Assembly: GCA_037501455.1 (NCBI GenBank)
Contig: CM074864.1
Coordinates: 27,646,001-27,710,000, forward strand
Source: Lantana camara
Lineage: Eukaryota > Streptophyta > Magnoliopsida > Lamiales > Verbenaceae
Reading direction: 5' to 3'
Length of the DNA: 64,000 nt
Positions 10,679-22,595 of this stretch are shown piece by piece. How positions within the stretch are numbered: position 1 is the first letter of the stretch; every line of letters starts with the position of its first letter. The position numbers were made by a program, and so were the translations under genes. Under the pieces are notes generated by a model, which saw nothing but the letters and a program-made list of their open reading frames with translations, had not been told where the DNA came from and ran no database searches.

Positions 10679-11654
10679 CGATTCATTTCATTCATTAGGT
10701 CATTAGTAGCCCGGCGAGAGGGAGTGCATCATCTCCAACAGCCACCTCGTGTAAATCATTAATCATTCATTCAATCATTCGTTCATGCATTCATTCTTTC
10801 GTGTACATTCATTCGATCATTCATTCGATCATTCATATACTCCTTTTTCCTCCGGGTAGGGAACGGGTTTGCAAGGCCCGAGCCCTCATTCATTAATGCT
10901 AGAGGGGTACATGAATCCCCAAAAGCAGGGGTTCCCTTTCGTTCACTAATCTCCTAGTGAAGTCCAGGTTGCCGAAATTGTTGGAACTAGTATAAATGGA
11001 TTCCCGTCAGCCCAAGCTTCCCCGATTCACCACTATACCAAGTCCCGGGCCCCCATTCATTGTGATCACTCAATCATTACTCGCCAAAACATTTTGGTAG
11101 GATAGTCATAATAAAAGGCTTTCGTTTAAAACATTGCTCATTAAAAACTTGGTATAAATACCTATATAGGTTTTTGGCTAAAATCTTGCACATTAGGTGT
11201 TCGGGGTCATATTGTTAACTAATAGAAGAAAAACCCACCTGGTAGACAAAAGAACCCGACAAACTCTCACTGCTCGACCTCGTCACCCACCGGACCAGGA
11301 CCTGTGTGACAAAGGTAGTGTGAGACTCAATTATGACCATATTAGACGCTCGGCTATGCAATAACATGTTAAGGAATGCTTAATATGCGATAATATGTTC
11401 AATTACGGACATGAATGTCATAGAATCCAATTAAACACATAATTCAACAAGTTTCGTTCAAACTACGGTAAAACCGTGTTCATTCTCGTTCATATCGTTC
11501 ATACCTTCGTACTTGCATTCATAAGATTATAAATATCATATATCAATCAAAAAACATAGCTTTAATATAATCACGTTACATATAATTCACCAATACGAGC
11601 CATAAACTCAAAACAAGCAATGAAAGAGTTCCCCCAAAGCTGCCATTTCAAATG

Positions 11655-11868
11655 ACACGGCCGTGTTGAGTTTTCAAAGGAAACGGACACGGCCGTATCC
11701 GAGGTTTAAAATCCAAAATTTCAAAGTCGAGGGCTTGACACGGCCGTGTTGAGTTTTCAAAGCATTTGGACACGGCCGTGTCCGAGATTAAATTCAGAAA
11801 AAATCAAAGTCGAGAGCCCAACACGGCCGTGTCCATTTTCAGTTCAAAGCTGACACGGCCGTGTCAGC
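11655..11868. repeat. ACACGGCCGTGT palindrome array, LTR B2
   Basis: Six copies of a GACACGGCCGTGTC-type palindrome spaced about 30-50 bases apart. The last, GCTGACACGGCCGTGTCAGC at 11849-11868, is a perfect 20-bp palindrome. Spacers share CAAAGTCGAG and GTTTTCAAAG, so the unit arose by tandem duplication. Confidence 0.85.
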
Positions 11869-14329
11869 TCATCGTCTTCGAAAAAAAACTGAGCAGAAAC
11901 TCTGTTTTCTGCGTGGGAAAAGCTTTAAAAACAGGGCAGCCACAAGGAAGCTCATATATTTCACTTAGACATGCTTTTAATTCATATAATTCACATATAT
12001 CATGCAATCCAATCATATATACAAGAATTCACACCCAAAGTTGGCAAAAGATCACTCAAAACCAAGCTATTCATCCATGGAAGCTTCAAGCTCCATTAAT
12101 GGCACATCAAGTAATACACAACCAACATGAAATCCAAGCATATAAAAATGATAAGGAAGTATCATGTAACAATTTCCATAACTCAAATCCCAATTGAAAC
12201 CATTGAAACTCATGGAATCAAGAATTCATATCATTTGGTCATATTCAAGTTTTTTCACATATCACATGAATCTCCAACCCATACCAAGATACAATCGGAA
12301 GAAAATGGAGAGGAAAATGAGATAAAAACATTCCATACCTTACCTTGGAAGAAGATTGGATGAAGGTTGATCTTGAGCTCAAAGTGTGGATGATCAAAAC
12401 AAGGATTCTTGGAGCTTTCTCTTGGTCTCTAGGATGGTGGAATGATCGATCAAAATTGGAACAAGGGAGGAGGAAAAATGCTGATTTTTAGTGCTAATAT
12501 GGGTAGGATTCGGGTCGGTTCAAGTTCGGTTCATTTAGTAAACGGTTCAAACAAGTTATAAGAAACGAGGTTAAGGAAAAGTTCGTTATCGGAGGTTCAA
12601 ACGGTATCGAAAAAGTATAAGGTCAAGTTTAATGAATAGGTATCGTCGAGACAAGTTCAACGCCGGTTACGGATCTCGATTTCGAGGTCCGGAGCTCAAG
12701 ATATCGCGAAAACCGTTCAGGGTTGCCTATATACAAATAGGTCCCCAAACTTTCAAAAAGTGGCAATTAAGCCCAAACTCAATTTCCAATTGAGTCCAAA
12801 ACATTCAAATAAGTTACACACAAGTCCACGGATTACACGAAACACGTGATTCTATTCAATTAACACCAAATTCATGAACTTCACGTTCTCACAATTCATT
12901 CATATATTCATAACTTAATTTAGAAACGAATTCAATTAGTAAAACAAGATATAAAATCATATAATTAAATATAAATGCGCACGTAACTCTTAACTGCAAG
13001 TGTGGAAACACGGGGCGTTACACTAACGTACACCCACAATATATATATATAAAGAGCACAGCACAGAATAAAAGAATGGAGTCATGAACCGAGGATAGGT
13101 GTTGCATACCAAAACATTTCAAAATAACCCAAATAGATATAGATATAAGTTTAGAAACCATTTTTCAGAAAGACTCTATCCCGATTCATAATTCCATAAC
13201 ATAACATAATCAACTGCTCGGCGAGGACGAGCTTCTAACCTCAACCCCTCATAACGTAAATCAAAATCAATCCAACCTCTACTCCAATGATGGAAGAGCC
13301 ACGCATTGGCCCTAACCATCTATAATAAACCGTCTAAAAATAGACTCACCCTCAAAGGGTAGCGAACCCACAATAGTCCTCCCCGGCCTTAGCCGAAGGC
13401 TCAAGATACCACACCTTCCCTGCAGCACGGGTCGCGTGAAGATATCTCAAATGGAACTACAAAATAGATGAATATCCCGACGACCCTAACCATTCCGGAG
13501 GATCCATTAACCGCAGCTCTCCAGGATCAGATCCATAACAGATCACAACGGATCACAACAGAATAGATCATAACGGATCACAACAGAACATATCACAACG
13601 GATCACATACGCCAATCTTTCATGGTAATCTTGCTACATAATCACAACACAACTGTTTTTCCAAAATAGCTTACATATGCTTCAAAAACTGGTTTATATA
13701 TTTTATCCCTACACAATGGAATTTAAGCCACGAAGGCTCCCTCCTAGGAAGGACCCACGCGAAGTTCATAAACATATCATATCCAACACATACGTATTTA
13801 TAGTAGAGTATACTCGCATGTAGGGGTAGAAATCAGCATGTAAAGTCCATAGGTCGCATAACTATACAAAATCCTAAACCTCACCTTGTGCAAGTAGAGT
13901 CTGAGAGTGTGAAGGGCCAAACACTCTAAACCACGGGCCCATTGGCACCACCAAACTCTGTGACAAGACATACAGAAGCCCAGACTTAAACTCTATATCA
14001 ACCAAGTAAGACGCACGGCGTACCAAGAGATGAATGATATATGTAATAGGGATGAAGTGTATACATAGTTCACGTCACATAGTTCACATATTCCACCAAA
14101 TCATGCAACTAACGAAGTATTAAGGTTTAACAATGCATTATGGAATAATATGAATCACATGGGTCAAGTAGCATAACATAGGACAAACTTTCATACGAAG
14201 TTATTCAATTAAAATGATGTATTATCATCTAAGAATGGAATCGAAGTCATATCGTAACATATAATTCATAAAGCATCTCAAACGGATCAAGTAAACATAA
14301 AAGAACATGCATAAAAGGGGAACAGACGC

Positions 14330-14527
14330 ATGGGAACGACCATTCCCATACACAACATAGCATAGGAACGGGCCTTCCCACGCCCAAAGCCAGCGAGACT
14401 AGCAACGGCCGTTCCCAGCTCAAGCACACATGGGAACGGTCGTTCCCATGTTCGGCGCCCAAAACCAAAACCCTAGCCCAGAAGGGCCGTTCCGTGCTCA
14501 AAGCACAAACGGGAACAGCCGTTCCGG
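14330..14527. repeat. GGGAACGGCCGTTCCC-type palindrome array, LTR B1
   Basis: About five to six degenerate copies, for example ATGGGAACGACCATTCCCAT, AACGGCCGTTCCC and ATGGGAACGGTCGTTCCCAT. It takes the place that CCGGGCGG or ACGGCCGT motifs take in sister LTRs. Confidence 0.8.
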
Positions 14528-15040
14528 CCATAGATCTGGAGCAGAAACTGGACAGTTTCGGGAAGAAGAAGGGGAACACCAAAAATCATCAAACCAACAC
14601 GAAATCTACCATAAAACATCATGAAATTCAAGTATATCATCATATAACTCATGCTTAGCATCAAAACATCAATTATTTAAAGTTTAGAAAGGTTTTGCCC
14701 AAAATCTCAAACACCTATTTTCACGAATTTCAAGCTTAAACATGAAGATATGAATCCCTAGTCTTCCTACACGAATTTCCAGCAACTAAGACACATAAGG
14801 AGCATTCAAATCATCAAAGCTTGCTCAAGGAATTCAAGATATCATCATATAAACCATATTCTTCAAGTTGGGCATAAATCACCATTTTACCTTGGCTCTT
14901 GAAATAATGAAGAAACGAGTGAGATATGAGCTCTTGAAGGTGTAGGAAAGTCTTAGATCTTCATCCTCTCTTGAAGCTCTTCCATGGATGATATGATTTG
15001 TATGAAGTGAGGTTTGAAATGAAATGAGAAGGGATAAGGC

Positions 15041-15048
15041 TATTTATA
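15041..15048 (-). promoter_or_regulatory. TATA box of solo LTR B1
   Basis: On the minus strand CCATATAAATAGCC is a near-consensus plant TATA box. It lies about 150 bases before the donor at 14890, which would give a short first exon of roughly 125 bases. Confidence 0.55.
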
Positions 15049-16656
15049 TGGTGGCTAATAATCCTAGGTCAAGGTTAGGGTTTCCAAGATATAATATGAG
15101 GCTCGAGGCTTTATAAGGATTTGGGCTCAAATAAATAACTTTCGGCCCAATAGGTCAAAATTAAAAAGGTTCAAGGTCTAAACGGTTTTTGAAAAATATA
15201 AAGTAAACTCCATTAGACTCGAATTGCCGAATCAAGTCCAATTATGGTGTCGGAATTCGAATTCGAATTCCCGAGCTCATAATGGTCTCGAACGACCCAA
15301 AGTTACCTAACATGAGTTAGGCCCAAAACACACAAATAGGTCCAAGTCCTATTTAAATCCAACTCAATTAATTTAAATCCATCCAAGTTCCATTCTTAAG
15401 TTGTCATGCAAGAATTCATATTTTACTATTTTGGATTTTAGTCAATTAAGTCACATTTTCAATCAAAGTTGGAATTAAACACATAAAAAGGGAATTAAAT
15501 CACATGAGTGCGTAACGTAATCTCTCTCGTGATGCATACTTGTACGATTTATCGGACGGTGCGTCACATATATATCGAGTCTTTCAAAGAGTCTATGATT
15601 TTTAATGTTAAGACCTTTTATTTAGTGATACCCTACCTAATGTTTTGGTGAGTATTGAATGATAGCACGTATGGTGGCCCGGGGCTTGGTACATATGGCT
15701 ATCCGGGGAGACAAAGGCCGACGATGATCCTATATGCTAGTCCCAACCAATTTACAGATTCCGGAACTCGCTAGGAGATTAGCGAGGGAAGGGGGTTGAG
15801 CGCCTTTGGGGAACTCATGACACCCCTTTGGTCAATGATTGAGGTGGCCGGGTCTTACTAACCCATCCACCGCCCGGAGGAAGAAGGTGTAAGTGTATTG
15901 ATTGATTGCATGATTGATTGAATGAATAAACGAATGATTGAGACTAAATGAATGATTGTGTGATCTCTAATGAACGAATAACTGAATAAATGCACACACG
16001 AGGTGGAGGTTGGAGAATTAACCCTCTCGCCGGACTCACGTATTGACCTCATGAATGAATGAATGAATGAAATTGATAGTTGTAATCCCGCGCGTTGTTT
16101 ATTCATTTTACACACGAAAAACCTCGCATGGGATTATGGCTTGCATGTGCGAGTGTTTAATTTTTGCGGTATTATATTAATATGCCCCATTTTACACCTA
16201 CCAGTCTCCTATAGACTGAACCCGGATTTGTTTCAGTTCTTTTGCAGGTTTTGGGGTGCTAGGCGGGGAGTCAAGTCTATCAAGTCTATTGGTTAAGTCT
16301 GGGCCATTTCATATGCATTTTATAATTAGAATGAATATTACAAGAATGGATAATTGTTATGACTATGATTATGATCATACAATTATGTTTATGTATAAAT
16401 TTTCAGGAATAGGTCTTTATGCAAGTGGAACCCGTTATTTTGCTTAAATTGGTACTGAATGGTATGCTATGCTTCCGCATTTGTCATTTATCCTTGTTCT
16501 TTATGATTTGGTTGCGAAGGTTTAGTTCCTGCCTAGCTTTGTGAGTGAGTGAGTCCTCGTTCGCTTTGAGCTGGGTTCATGTATGGACTTTCCATTTCAT
16601 GTGTGGATCGGGCTCATAGTGGGGGGATGTGGCGCCTTTCTGGTTGGGGTGCTACA

Positions 16657-17328
16657 TGTTAGGTTTCCAAAAAGTCCAACCATCGTTAATTTGGCTAAGT
16701 ATAGTGAAAGTCATGATTAAAATGGTAAAATGTAGCAGTTTTGCGGCCGATCCGTTTTTCAGTTGAATTTTAGGGGTTCAAATAGGCTTAGAAAAATATA
16801 AGGCTAAGTTCATTAGACCTGAACCTTCGATACGGGTCTAGAGAAGTTGACGGAACTCGATTTCGAGTTCCCAAGCTCAAGATAACACATACGGAACCAA
16901 GGGTGCGCTAATTGCCCGTTAGCCCCCGATTTGGTTCCACAATTCAAAATAAATTCGTTACCACAACAGTCGAGATCAAAAACATGAAACGAGCATATGG
17001 ACATGTTCATATCACATAAATCTACAACATACTAAGTTTCCACGAAATTCCGAATTCAACTTATATAGCAACGACACACAAACATGTCACACATGCACAT
17101 ATAGTTCAAGAATTCAATTAAATTAAAATTCAAATAATACAAATATTTATAAAATAAAATAATTTAATAATAACAAAATATAATAAAATAAATTAATAAC
17201 AATTAAAAGCTTAATTACAATTAATTATTAACTTAAATATAAAAAAAAAATACTTATAAACAATTAATTCGCGCAAATTGGTAAACACATACGTCTTACC
17301 TGTACGAATGAAAAGTCGGGGCGTTACA
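16657..17328 (-). mobile_element. Element G LTR, right segment (first part of the minus-strand LTR)
   Basis: The minus strand starts TGTAACGCCCCGAC at 17328 and matches the first 0.7 kb of LTR A (GTTAACCATGG region, the AACCTCCGAAATT tract, the CAAATCGGGGGCTAA tract). It stops where element A is inserted and continues at 145-1. Confidence 0.85.
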
Positions 17329-17575
17329 ATCTCTCCCCCTTAAAAGAATCCATCCTCGGATTCACTGTTCACCTAGAAACAAACAATGAGAGCATCCCGT
17401 CTCTCACAAGCAACAAGGAGAGAGCCCCATCTCTCGAACAACAATGAGATAACCCCGTCTCTTGAACAACAATGAGAGAACCCCGTCTCTCGAACAACAA
17501 AGGAAAAAGGCCCAAAGCACAGAGTAATTAAATCAAAAGGAAAATGCTAAGAATAAGATGTCAAGACACCATTAA
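17329..17575 (-). other. Element G 3' internal end: PPT, hairpin and tandem hairpin array
   Basis: On the minus strand the order is the hairpin array (17390-17500, four GAGAG..CTCTC units with CGGGGT-type loops), then GAATCC-GGATTC hairpin 17346-17363, then PPT TTAAGGGGGAGAGAT ending at 17329, then the LTR. This copies the order at 6798-6960 in element A. The segment ends at the ATTAA duplication of element F. Confidence 0.85.
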
Positions 17576-18108
17576 TGTAGCACCCCGCACGTGAGGCACC
17601 ACATCCCTCGCACTATGGCTCAACACGAGTAACGAAATGGGAAGTCCGCACCCGTATCAAACCATAGCGAACGAGAGACAAAAAAAAAAACAACCCTTTT
17701 AAGCTAGGCGGAACTTAGACCCTGCAAATATAACCAACCAACGAAACAGAATGCAACGGAAAATTAAAATCCAAACACATGCATTGGCCACGGGCCTGCA
17801 GAAATTAAACACATTAACCACCATCAGACTTGGGCTCCTCAGGCCTCTTTTTAACCCATAACAAATCCCGGTAAGGGCACTCCAATAACAAATGCATAAA
17901 GATTCAAATTCATAACTTACAAAGTCAAATCATACATAATTTAAATACATATGCGAGGTCAGAGACTCTTCTAACATAACTTGACCGACTCAAAGACTCA
18001 ACACAACTCCGCCTAGCTCGAAACTCCAACGCCAAACCTGCACACTAAAAGTTGGGGAGGGAGAGGGTCAGTCTACAACTCGACTGAGTGAAAGCTACCC
18101 ACACACGC

Positions 18109-18132
18109 TATATATATATATATATATATATA
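18109..18132. repeat. TA microsatellite
   Basis: A (TA)12-type run in the F 3' LTR. The partner LTR has a longer run at 24339-24378, so length changed after insertion or during reverse transcription. Confidence 0.9.
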
Positions 18133-19884
18133 GGAGCAAAGCATATTCCAATCACACACAGTTCGTGAACTTGGGGATAGTTTTTGCACACCAAAGTTTT
18201 GCCCGTGATACATACATTTAGGAATTCTTAACCAAAACCGAACGAATTGAAGCTTCAAGGACCCATATCATATCAAATCATATCAAAGCATACCGAATAA
18301 AATCAAATCAAATCATAACCATTCATGTCAATTCATATCAATTCTTATCTTTCATATTCAAAAGATCCATATTTTATCATAGTTAAGAATCTATCCCCGT
18401 TTTACGAACCTTGACAAAGCAAACATGCAAAACTCGGCGGGTATGAGTAACAATTCCCCATCCTGGGCTCCTCATACGAATCGTACAATCAAACATATCA
18501 ATCCATCATGCATAACAATCATATACCTCCTTCTCCGGTGATGGAAGGGTTGCGCGACCTAAACCATCCAATCAGACGAGGGGAGCGCGAACAATCAACC
18601 CGCAGGTTCCCCTCACCTAACCAAACCTCCTGGGTACAGGGTTAACCGGCGACCCCTATGGTCATCCCGGATCACCCTTACCCACACCTCCTGGGCCCCA
18701 ATCATCATTCATTCATTCATTCCTAACCCGCTACTAATCAGAAACGTAACATATGTAAGATGCATATTTTACCTTGCCACAACCACGCTTTACATACCTC
18801 TCCGTGTCAAATCCTTAGCATATTCCTTTGCTCATAGCTCCCAGCTCATACGAGGCATACGGTTTGGAGCGTGGTTTAGCATTACCAATCATAATGAATC
18901 AAATCAAATTAAATCAAGCATACGTAGGCTTGTACATTGCTCATCATACTTGGAAACGTATTACCATTTACAAATTTCATATCTCACACATATTTACGTA
19001 TAATAAAGTTCATAGTTTGCATACTTTGAAAATGGGCACATTGATAGGGTTTAACAATAACCTAACCTCACCTTACTCCGACGAAGCCAAGGAACAAAAA
19101 CACGACTCACCCCGGAATCAAAACGGATTGTGAAACACCACCCCGGGTGCACCTGAACAAACTAAAGACAAAACACAAGGCTTAGACTCACAATGAACCA
19201 TATAGACGTACGGCATATGCATTGACACTTAAAGAAATGCAAATACTTAGGCAAATCTTATTTTCAAATCAAATCCATGCAATTGAAGACATTACATAGC
19301 CCATCATAATCATTTATAATCATATGTCACGTTCATATGCACAATTAAGGCATAATAGAAGGTAGAGATACGTAACAAAGTGCAAATATGTTTCATGCAA
19401 ACAATTCACATTACTTGAGTAACATATAATGCATATGAGAACAATTACATAAGCATAAACATGATAAAACAAGTTGGGATCAATTTTGTAGGTGGAAAGG
19501 TATGAGAAAAATGGAATAAAAATACGAAAAAGAGTTCCAAGTGAAAACGGGCAAAAGTGGCAGTTTTTCAAAACGGATAAGCTATGGGAAAATGATCATA
19601 ACTTTAGTTTTGGAAATGGGAATTAATTTTTATTTCTTGGAAATAAAACTAGACACATAGATCTTTCAAATGGTATATGGCACGAATCGTGATTCAAAGC
19701 GAGGCGAAAATGGCGTAGGTACGAAGTTGAACGAATGCAGAATGTCGATGAAGTAGCGACACCAAATTAAACCGGTTATATCTCACAATCTAGAACGAAT
19801 TTTGGGTGATTCCAATTGGAGATTGTTCTAGACTCAATAAGGTTGAACATATCCAAAAATCATCTCAATCCGAGGTCATATGAT

Positions 19885-20020
19885 GGGGTACCCGGCCGGG
19901 AAAAAACAAGACAGAAATTTACCCGGTCGGGGAGAGTAGTGTAGAAAACTTTCGGCACTAAAGTACCCGCCCGGGTACTTTTTAGGGCAAAAATCTACCC
20001 GCCCGGGTAGATTTTCTGGG
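19885..20020. repeat. CCCGCCCGGG palindrome module, F 3' LTR
   Basis: Units include GTACCCGGCCGGG, TACCCGGTCGGGGA, AAGTACCCGCCCGGGTACTT (in 19960-19983) and a 24-bp near-palindrome at 19991-20014. The outer arms differ between units while the CCGGG core is kept. Confidence 0.8.
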
Positions 20021-21010
20021 TAGCAAAAATGGCAGAAACAAGGGCTAAACACGAGAGGAACCAAAATTGACCAAAACCACCTCAAAACTCATCCAAATGT
20101 AATGAAAATCAAGGTATAAGTTCATATAAACATGCTCTACAACATAGCTCAAGTTCAAGGCAAGAAATCAAGTATATAACAAATTGCCATTAAAGCTCAT
20201 CCAAGCTCCATTAATGGAGTTTCAATCAAGAAGCAACCAACAACAAGAATTCATACAAATATATAATAAAGAAGCTCAAAGAAACAATATATATCAATCT
20301 TGGGGCATATAATCCAAGTATGAGAGCAAGAGAGAAAATATACACAAGAATGTTACTATTCATGTTCTTCTCCATATGATCACCAAGGCAAGGTTTCAAG
20401 AATAAACAATCGGATAGAATGAAAGTTCACGTTGCAAGGAGTTATAATCTTACCTCGATTCGTCAGAGAAGTGAAGAATGAAGCTGATCTTGAGCTTTGA
20501 AGTTGAAGAATGGGGTTAGGGCTTGAAGTCCCTTCTTGTTCCTTCTCTCTTGGGAAACGTTGGAAATGGGAGAAAAAGAAGAGAATTTTCAGCTCTTTAA
20601 GAGCTGAAACGGGTCGGGTTTGGGGCAAAAAGGGTTGGGTCAAAAGGTCTGATCCAAACGGATCGGATTTTAAAACGGTAGGGCTATCGAACAACTTTAG
20701 AAAATAAAAAGGGTTAATTCATCGAGTCCGAATCACCGAAACGAACTAAATGACAAGGTTGGAGTTCGTATTCGAATTCCCGAGCTCAAGATAGCCATGA
20801 AGGCCAAAACATCCTAATTAAAATTAGGTCCCTTAATTTTCAAATATTGGGCAATTGATCCCAAGAATATTTAATTAAATTCTAATGCGCACGTAATGAA
20901 ATAAAATTCTCGTTGATACATAAACATGCAAATCACATAATTTACAGAAATTACAGAATTAAACTCACTCGTGATGCCGTACCTGGAAAGCTGAAAAGCG
21001 GGGCGTCACA

Positions 21011-21049
21011 ATCTCCCTCCCCCCCTAAGAGAACCTGGTCCCCAGGCTC
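21011..21049 (-). other. Element F PPT and pre-PPT hairpin
   Basis: On the minus strand GAGCCTGGGGACCAGGTTC (8-bp stem with one G-T pair, loop GGA) is followed by the purine run TTAGGGGGGGAGGGAGAT and then the LTR. The stem sequence differs wholly from GAATCCG/CGGATTC of A, but the fold and position match. Confidence 0.8.
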
Positions 21050-22425
21050 ATCTGCTCGAGTTTCAAGCTTGAACAATTTTCCATATTCACCCAAGTTTGG
21101 GGTTCATGACATCCCGATGAGCGTTAGCTCGAGAAAGGTCTTCAAGCACAAAGGGTCTGAATCTTCAAATCGATCCGGTCATGAATTGCTCGGTCGACTC
21201 GCACGCTAAAGAGGGTCTCAGGTAGATTCAACACTCACCGTTTGAGTTCATTTGGGTTAACTCTCGAGCTCGGTATCCTTTGATTGGCATAGTTATCGAA
21301 CTCACGCCTCTCTACAACCAAGCTCTAACCGAATCTAGTTCATCCACGATCTAAAGTCCGAAGTGTTAAACATCCGGACCCTCTTCACAACACTGAAATC
21401 TTCAAAAGAAGGTTGTTGGTCTCATTGCAAGGCTCGACCCTCATCTTACTGGGAAAACAACAACTCTCGAACACTCAAAACCGCTCACCAAAAATAACAA
21501 GAAAGCAATAAAATAAGTACAAAACAAATTCGAATATGCATGGTGCACGTGACATGCATGTTTGATGTACCGTTCACCGATGTATTGGGAAGCTTGTTCT
21601 TAAAGAAATTAGATTGTTGCTAAGGTTCCTTGTCCACATTTATGCCTTGAGATTTGTAGTTCACTTCCCGCTTCATTTATCATCCCGCACCTCATCCTAT
21701 GGTTATTGGCTAGCTTTTGATAATTCCTCGAATCCCATCTTCTATTCTTGAGTGTTCTCTTGGTCTTGTTCTTACTTTTCCCCAAAGTTGACTTCTCGGA
21801 CTTTAGTTATTTGGTAAGATCCTTCACTAAATCTATAAACCCGGTGAAGCATTGACATTCTCATAGCTCAAAGTTCCTTGTCCATTTGTGTATATTTGTA
21901 GAAATCCCAAAATTGACCTCGCTCCTAAAAATCATTCTTGTCCCACGGAGTTTCTTGTGGAGTTTGAAATTATCTTCCCTCATGGTTATTCTCTTTTCTT
22001 TTTTGAATATGAGACCAATCTTCATGATCATCACCCTTCATCTTTGAATTCCTAGAATTCTTGGAATATCCGAATGGCCTTCAGATGTTTCCTTAAATTC
22101 CACTTCTCCAAGGTTATGGTTAAATAGAGATCACTATCATATTCCAAAATTTTGGGTTGATCTTCATTATTTCCATGTTCCGAGTAGAGCTCTTATTTTA
22201 ATCCTAGTTAAACTTGGTAAGGTTGCACCGCTTGAGAAATTCCTAATAAAACGCCTTCTTAACCCAGTAGTGTAACTTCTCTCCAATCCTAGACATCCTT
22301 CCAAGTGTATTTCAATTTCCCGACCATCACCATTACATGAAAATTCCCGAACCATCCCCTTTATCTTCAAACCATTCTTCTTAGCTATCGTTGGACTCAC
22401 GTTGTGACATGAAGGGAGTACCATG
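21050..22425 (-). other. Element F non-coding tail
   Basis: 1.4 kb between the gag region and the PPT. It is purine-rich on the minus strand, with no retroelement domain. The longest minus frame (22167-22481, 104 codons) starts inside the candidate intron and has no recognised motif. A second intron-like spacer runs from 21570 (AACG|GTACATCAAACATGC) to 21449 (GTTTTCCCAG) and contains CATGTCACGTGCACC. Confidence 0.6.
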
Positions 22426-22595
22426 CTAAAATTAAACACCAAATATGCATGCAAGGTTAAAGTGCAATTGGAATGCAACACATATTTGTCACCTTAACAC
22501 ATAAAATGCCACAAGAAATATTTATAACACCAAAACAAGTAGTAAGAGAAATAATTTAAATATGTCGTGAATGCACGTGCCATGAATGCAAATAC
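22426..22595 (-). other. Candidate intron at the end of element F gag
   Basis: On the minus strand AGAG|GTATTTGCATTCATGGC opens a T-rich 170-base spacer ending GTTTAATTTTAG|CATGG. It contains GGCACGTGCATTC 19 bases in. The same donor-like start plus CACGTGCAT occurs in element A at 5082. The gag reading frame runs into it as a hydrophobic T-rich tail, which fits intron read-through. Spliced, the frame closes nine codons later. Confidence 0.42.

Larger units (their letters stand above)
10066..13022 (-). mobile_element. Solo LTR B2 (minus) nested in B1
   Basis: The plus strand runs from TGTAACGCCCGAG to CGGGGCGTTACA, 2957 bases, flanked by CTAAC at 10061-10065 and 13023-13027. It contains no PBS, PPT or coding region, so it is a solo LTR. 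On the minus strand: donor AAG|GTAAGG at 12343, ACACGGCCGTGT palindromes 11655-11868, stem-loop 10601-10678, CAGTC hairpin 10523-10540, acceptor TTTTTGCAG at 10494. Two overlapping open frames at 11766-12363 run antisense to the LTR and look like chance. Confidence 0.93.
9403..15568 (-). mobile_element. Solo LTR B1 (minus), containing solo LTR B2
   Basis: The plus strand reads TGTAGCACCCC...GCGTCACA, i.e. on the minus strand TGTGACGC...GGGGTGCTACA. TATAT flanks it at 9398-9402 and 15569-15573, a perfect 5-bp duplication. Without B2 it is about 3.2 kb, one LTR with no PBS, internal region or second LTR, so it is a solo LTR left by LTR-LTR recombination. On the minus strand it carries a TATA box at 15041-15048, donor AAG|GTAAAA at 14890, an ACGGCCGTT palindrome module at 14330-14527, a CAGTC hairpin at 10038-10051 and acceptor TTTGCAG at 10010. 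Confidence 0.92.
146..16656 (+). mobile_element. Element A: plus-strand LARD-type gypsy element with two nested solo LTRs
   Basis: A complete non-autonomous LTR retrotransposon: 5' LTR 146-3698, PBS, a 3.26 kb internal region without recognisable gag or pol, PPT, and 3' LTR 6960-16656. The 3' LTR is interrupted by a 6.2 kb nest of two solo LTRs. The flanking 5-mers are AGTTA (141-145) and TGTTA (16657-16661), a target duplication with one change. Both LTRs end in GGGGTGCTACA. The 5' LTR begins TGTAACGCCCC and the 3' LTR begins TTTAACACCCC, with mutated ends. The LTRs differ by scattered substitutions, so it is not a very recent insertion. With no enzyme coding, movement would have needed proteins from an autonomous chromovirus such as D or E. 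Confidence 0.88.
6960..16656 (+). repeat. Element A 3' LTR, split by nested solo LTRs
   Basis: A near copy of 146-3698 from 6960 to 9402, resuming at 15569-15573 and ending GGGGTGCTACA at 16656. The first bases are TTTAACACCCC rather than TGTAACGCCCC. Landmarks repeat: donor AAG|GTGAGT at 7828, palindromes 8308-8440, stem-loop 16083-16136 (now with one G-T pair), CAGTC hairpin 16202-16219, acceptor TTTTGCAG ending 16247. Confidence 0.9.
17576..21010 (-). repeat. Element F 3' LTR (minus)
   Basis: On the minus strand it starts TGTGACGCCCCGC at 21010 and ends GGGGTGCTACA at 17576, about 3.4 kb. Landmarks on the minus strand: donor GAG|GTAAGA at 20453; CCCGCCCGGG palindromes 19885-20020; long-range pair GGGGATAG/CTATCCCC (18391-18398 with 18173-18180); CAGTC hairpin 18069-18086; acceptor GTGTGCAG at 18038. 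Confidence 0.93.

Noticed and set aside
11766..12363. Two long plus-strand frames in solo LTR B2
   Set aside because: Antisense to the LTR, no start context or homologous frame in other LTRs, and no known domain.
14247..14624. Overlapping frames on both strands with Arg/Cys-rich protein
   Set aside because: Explained by the GC palindrome array of LTR B1, which keeps all frames open.
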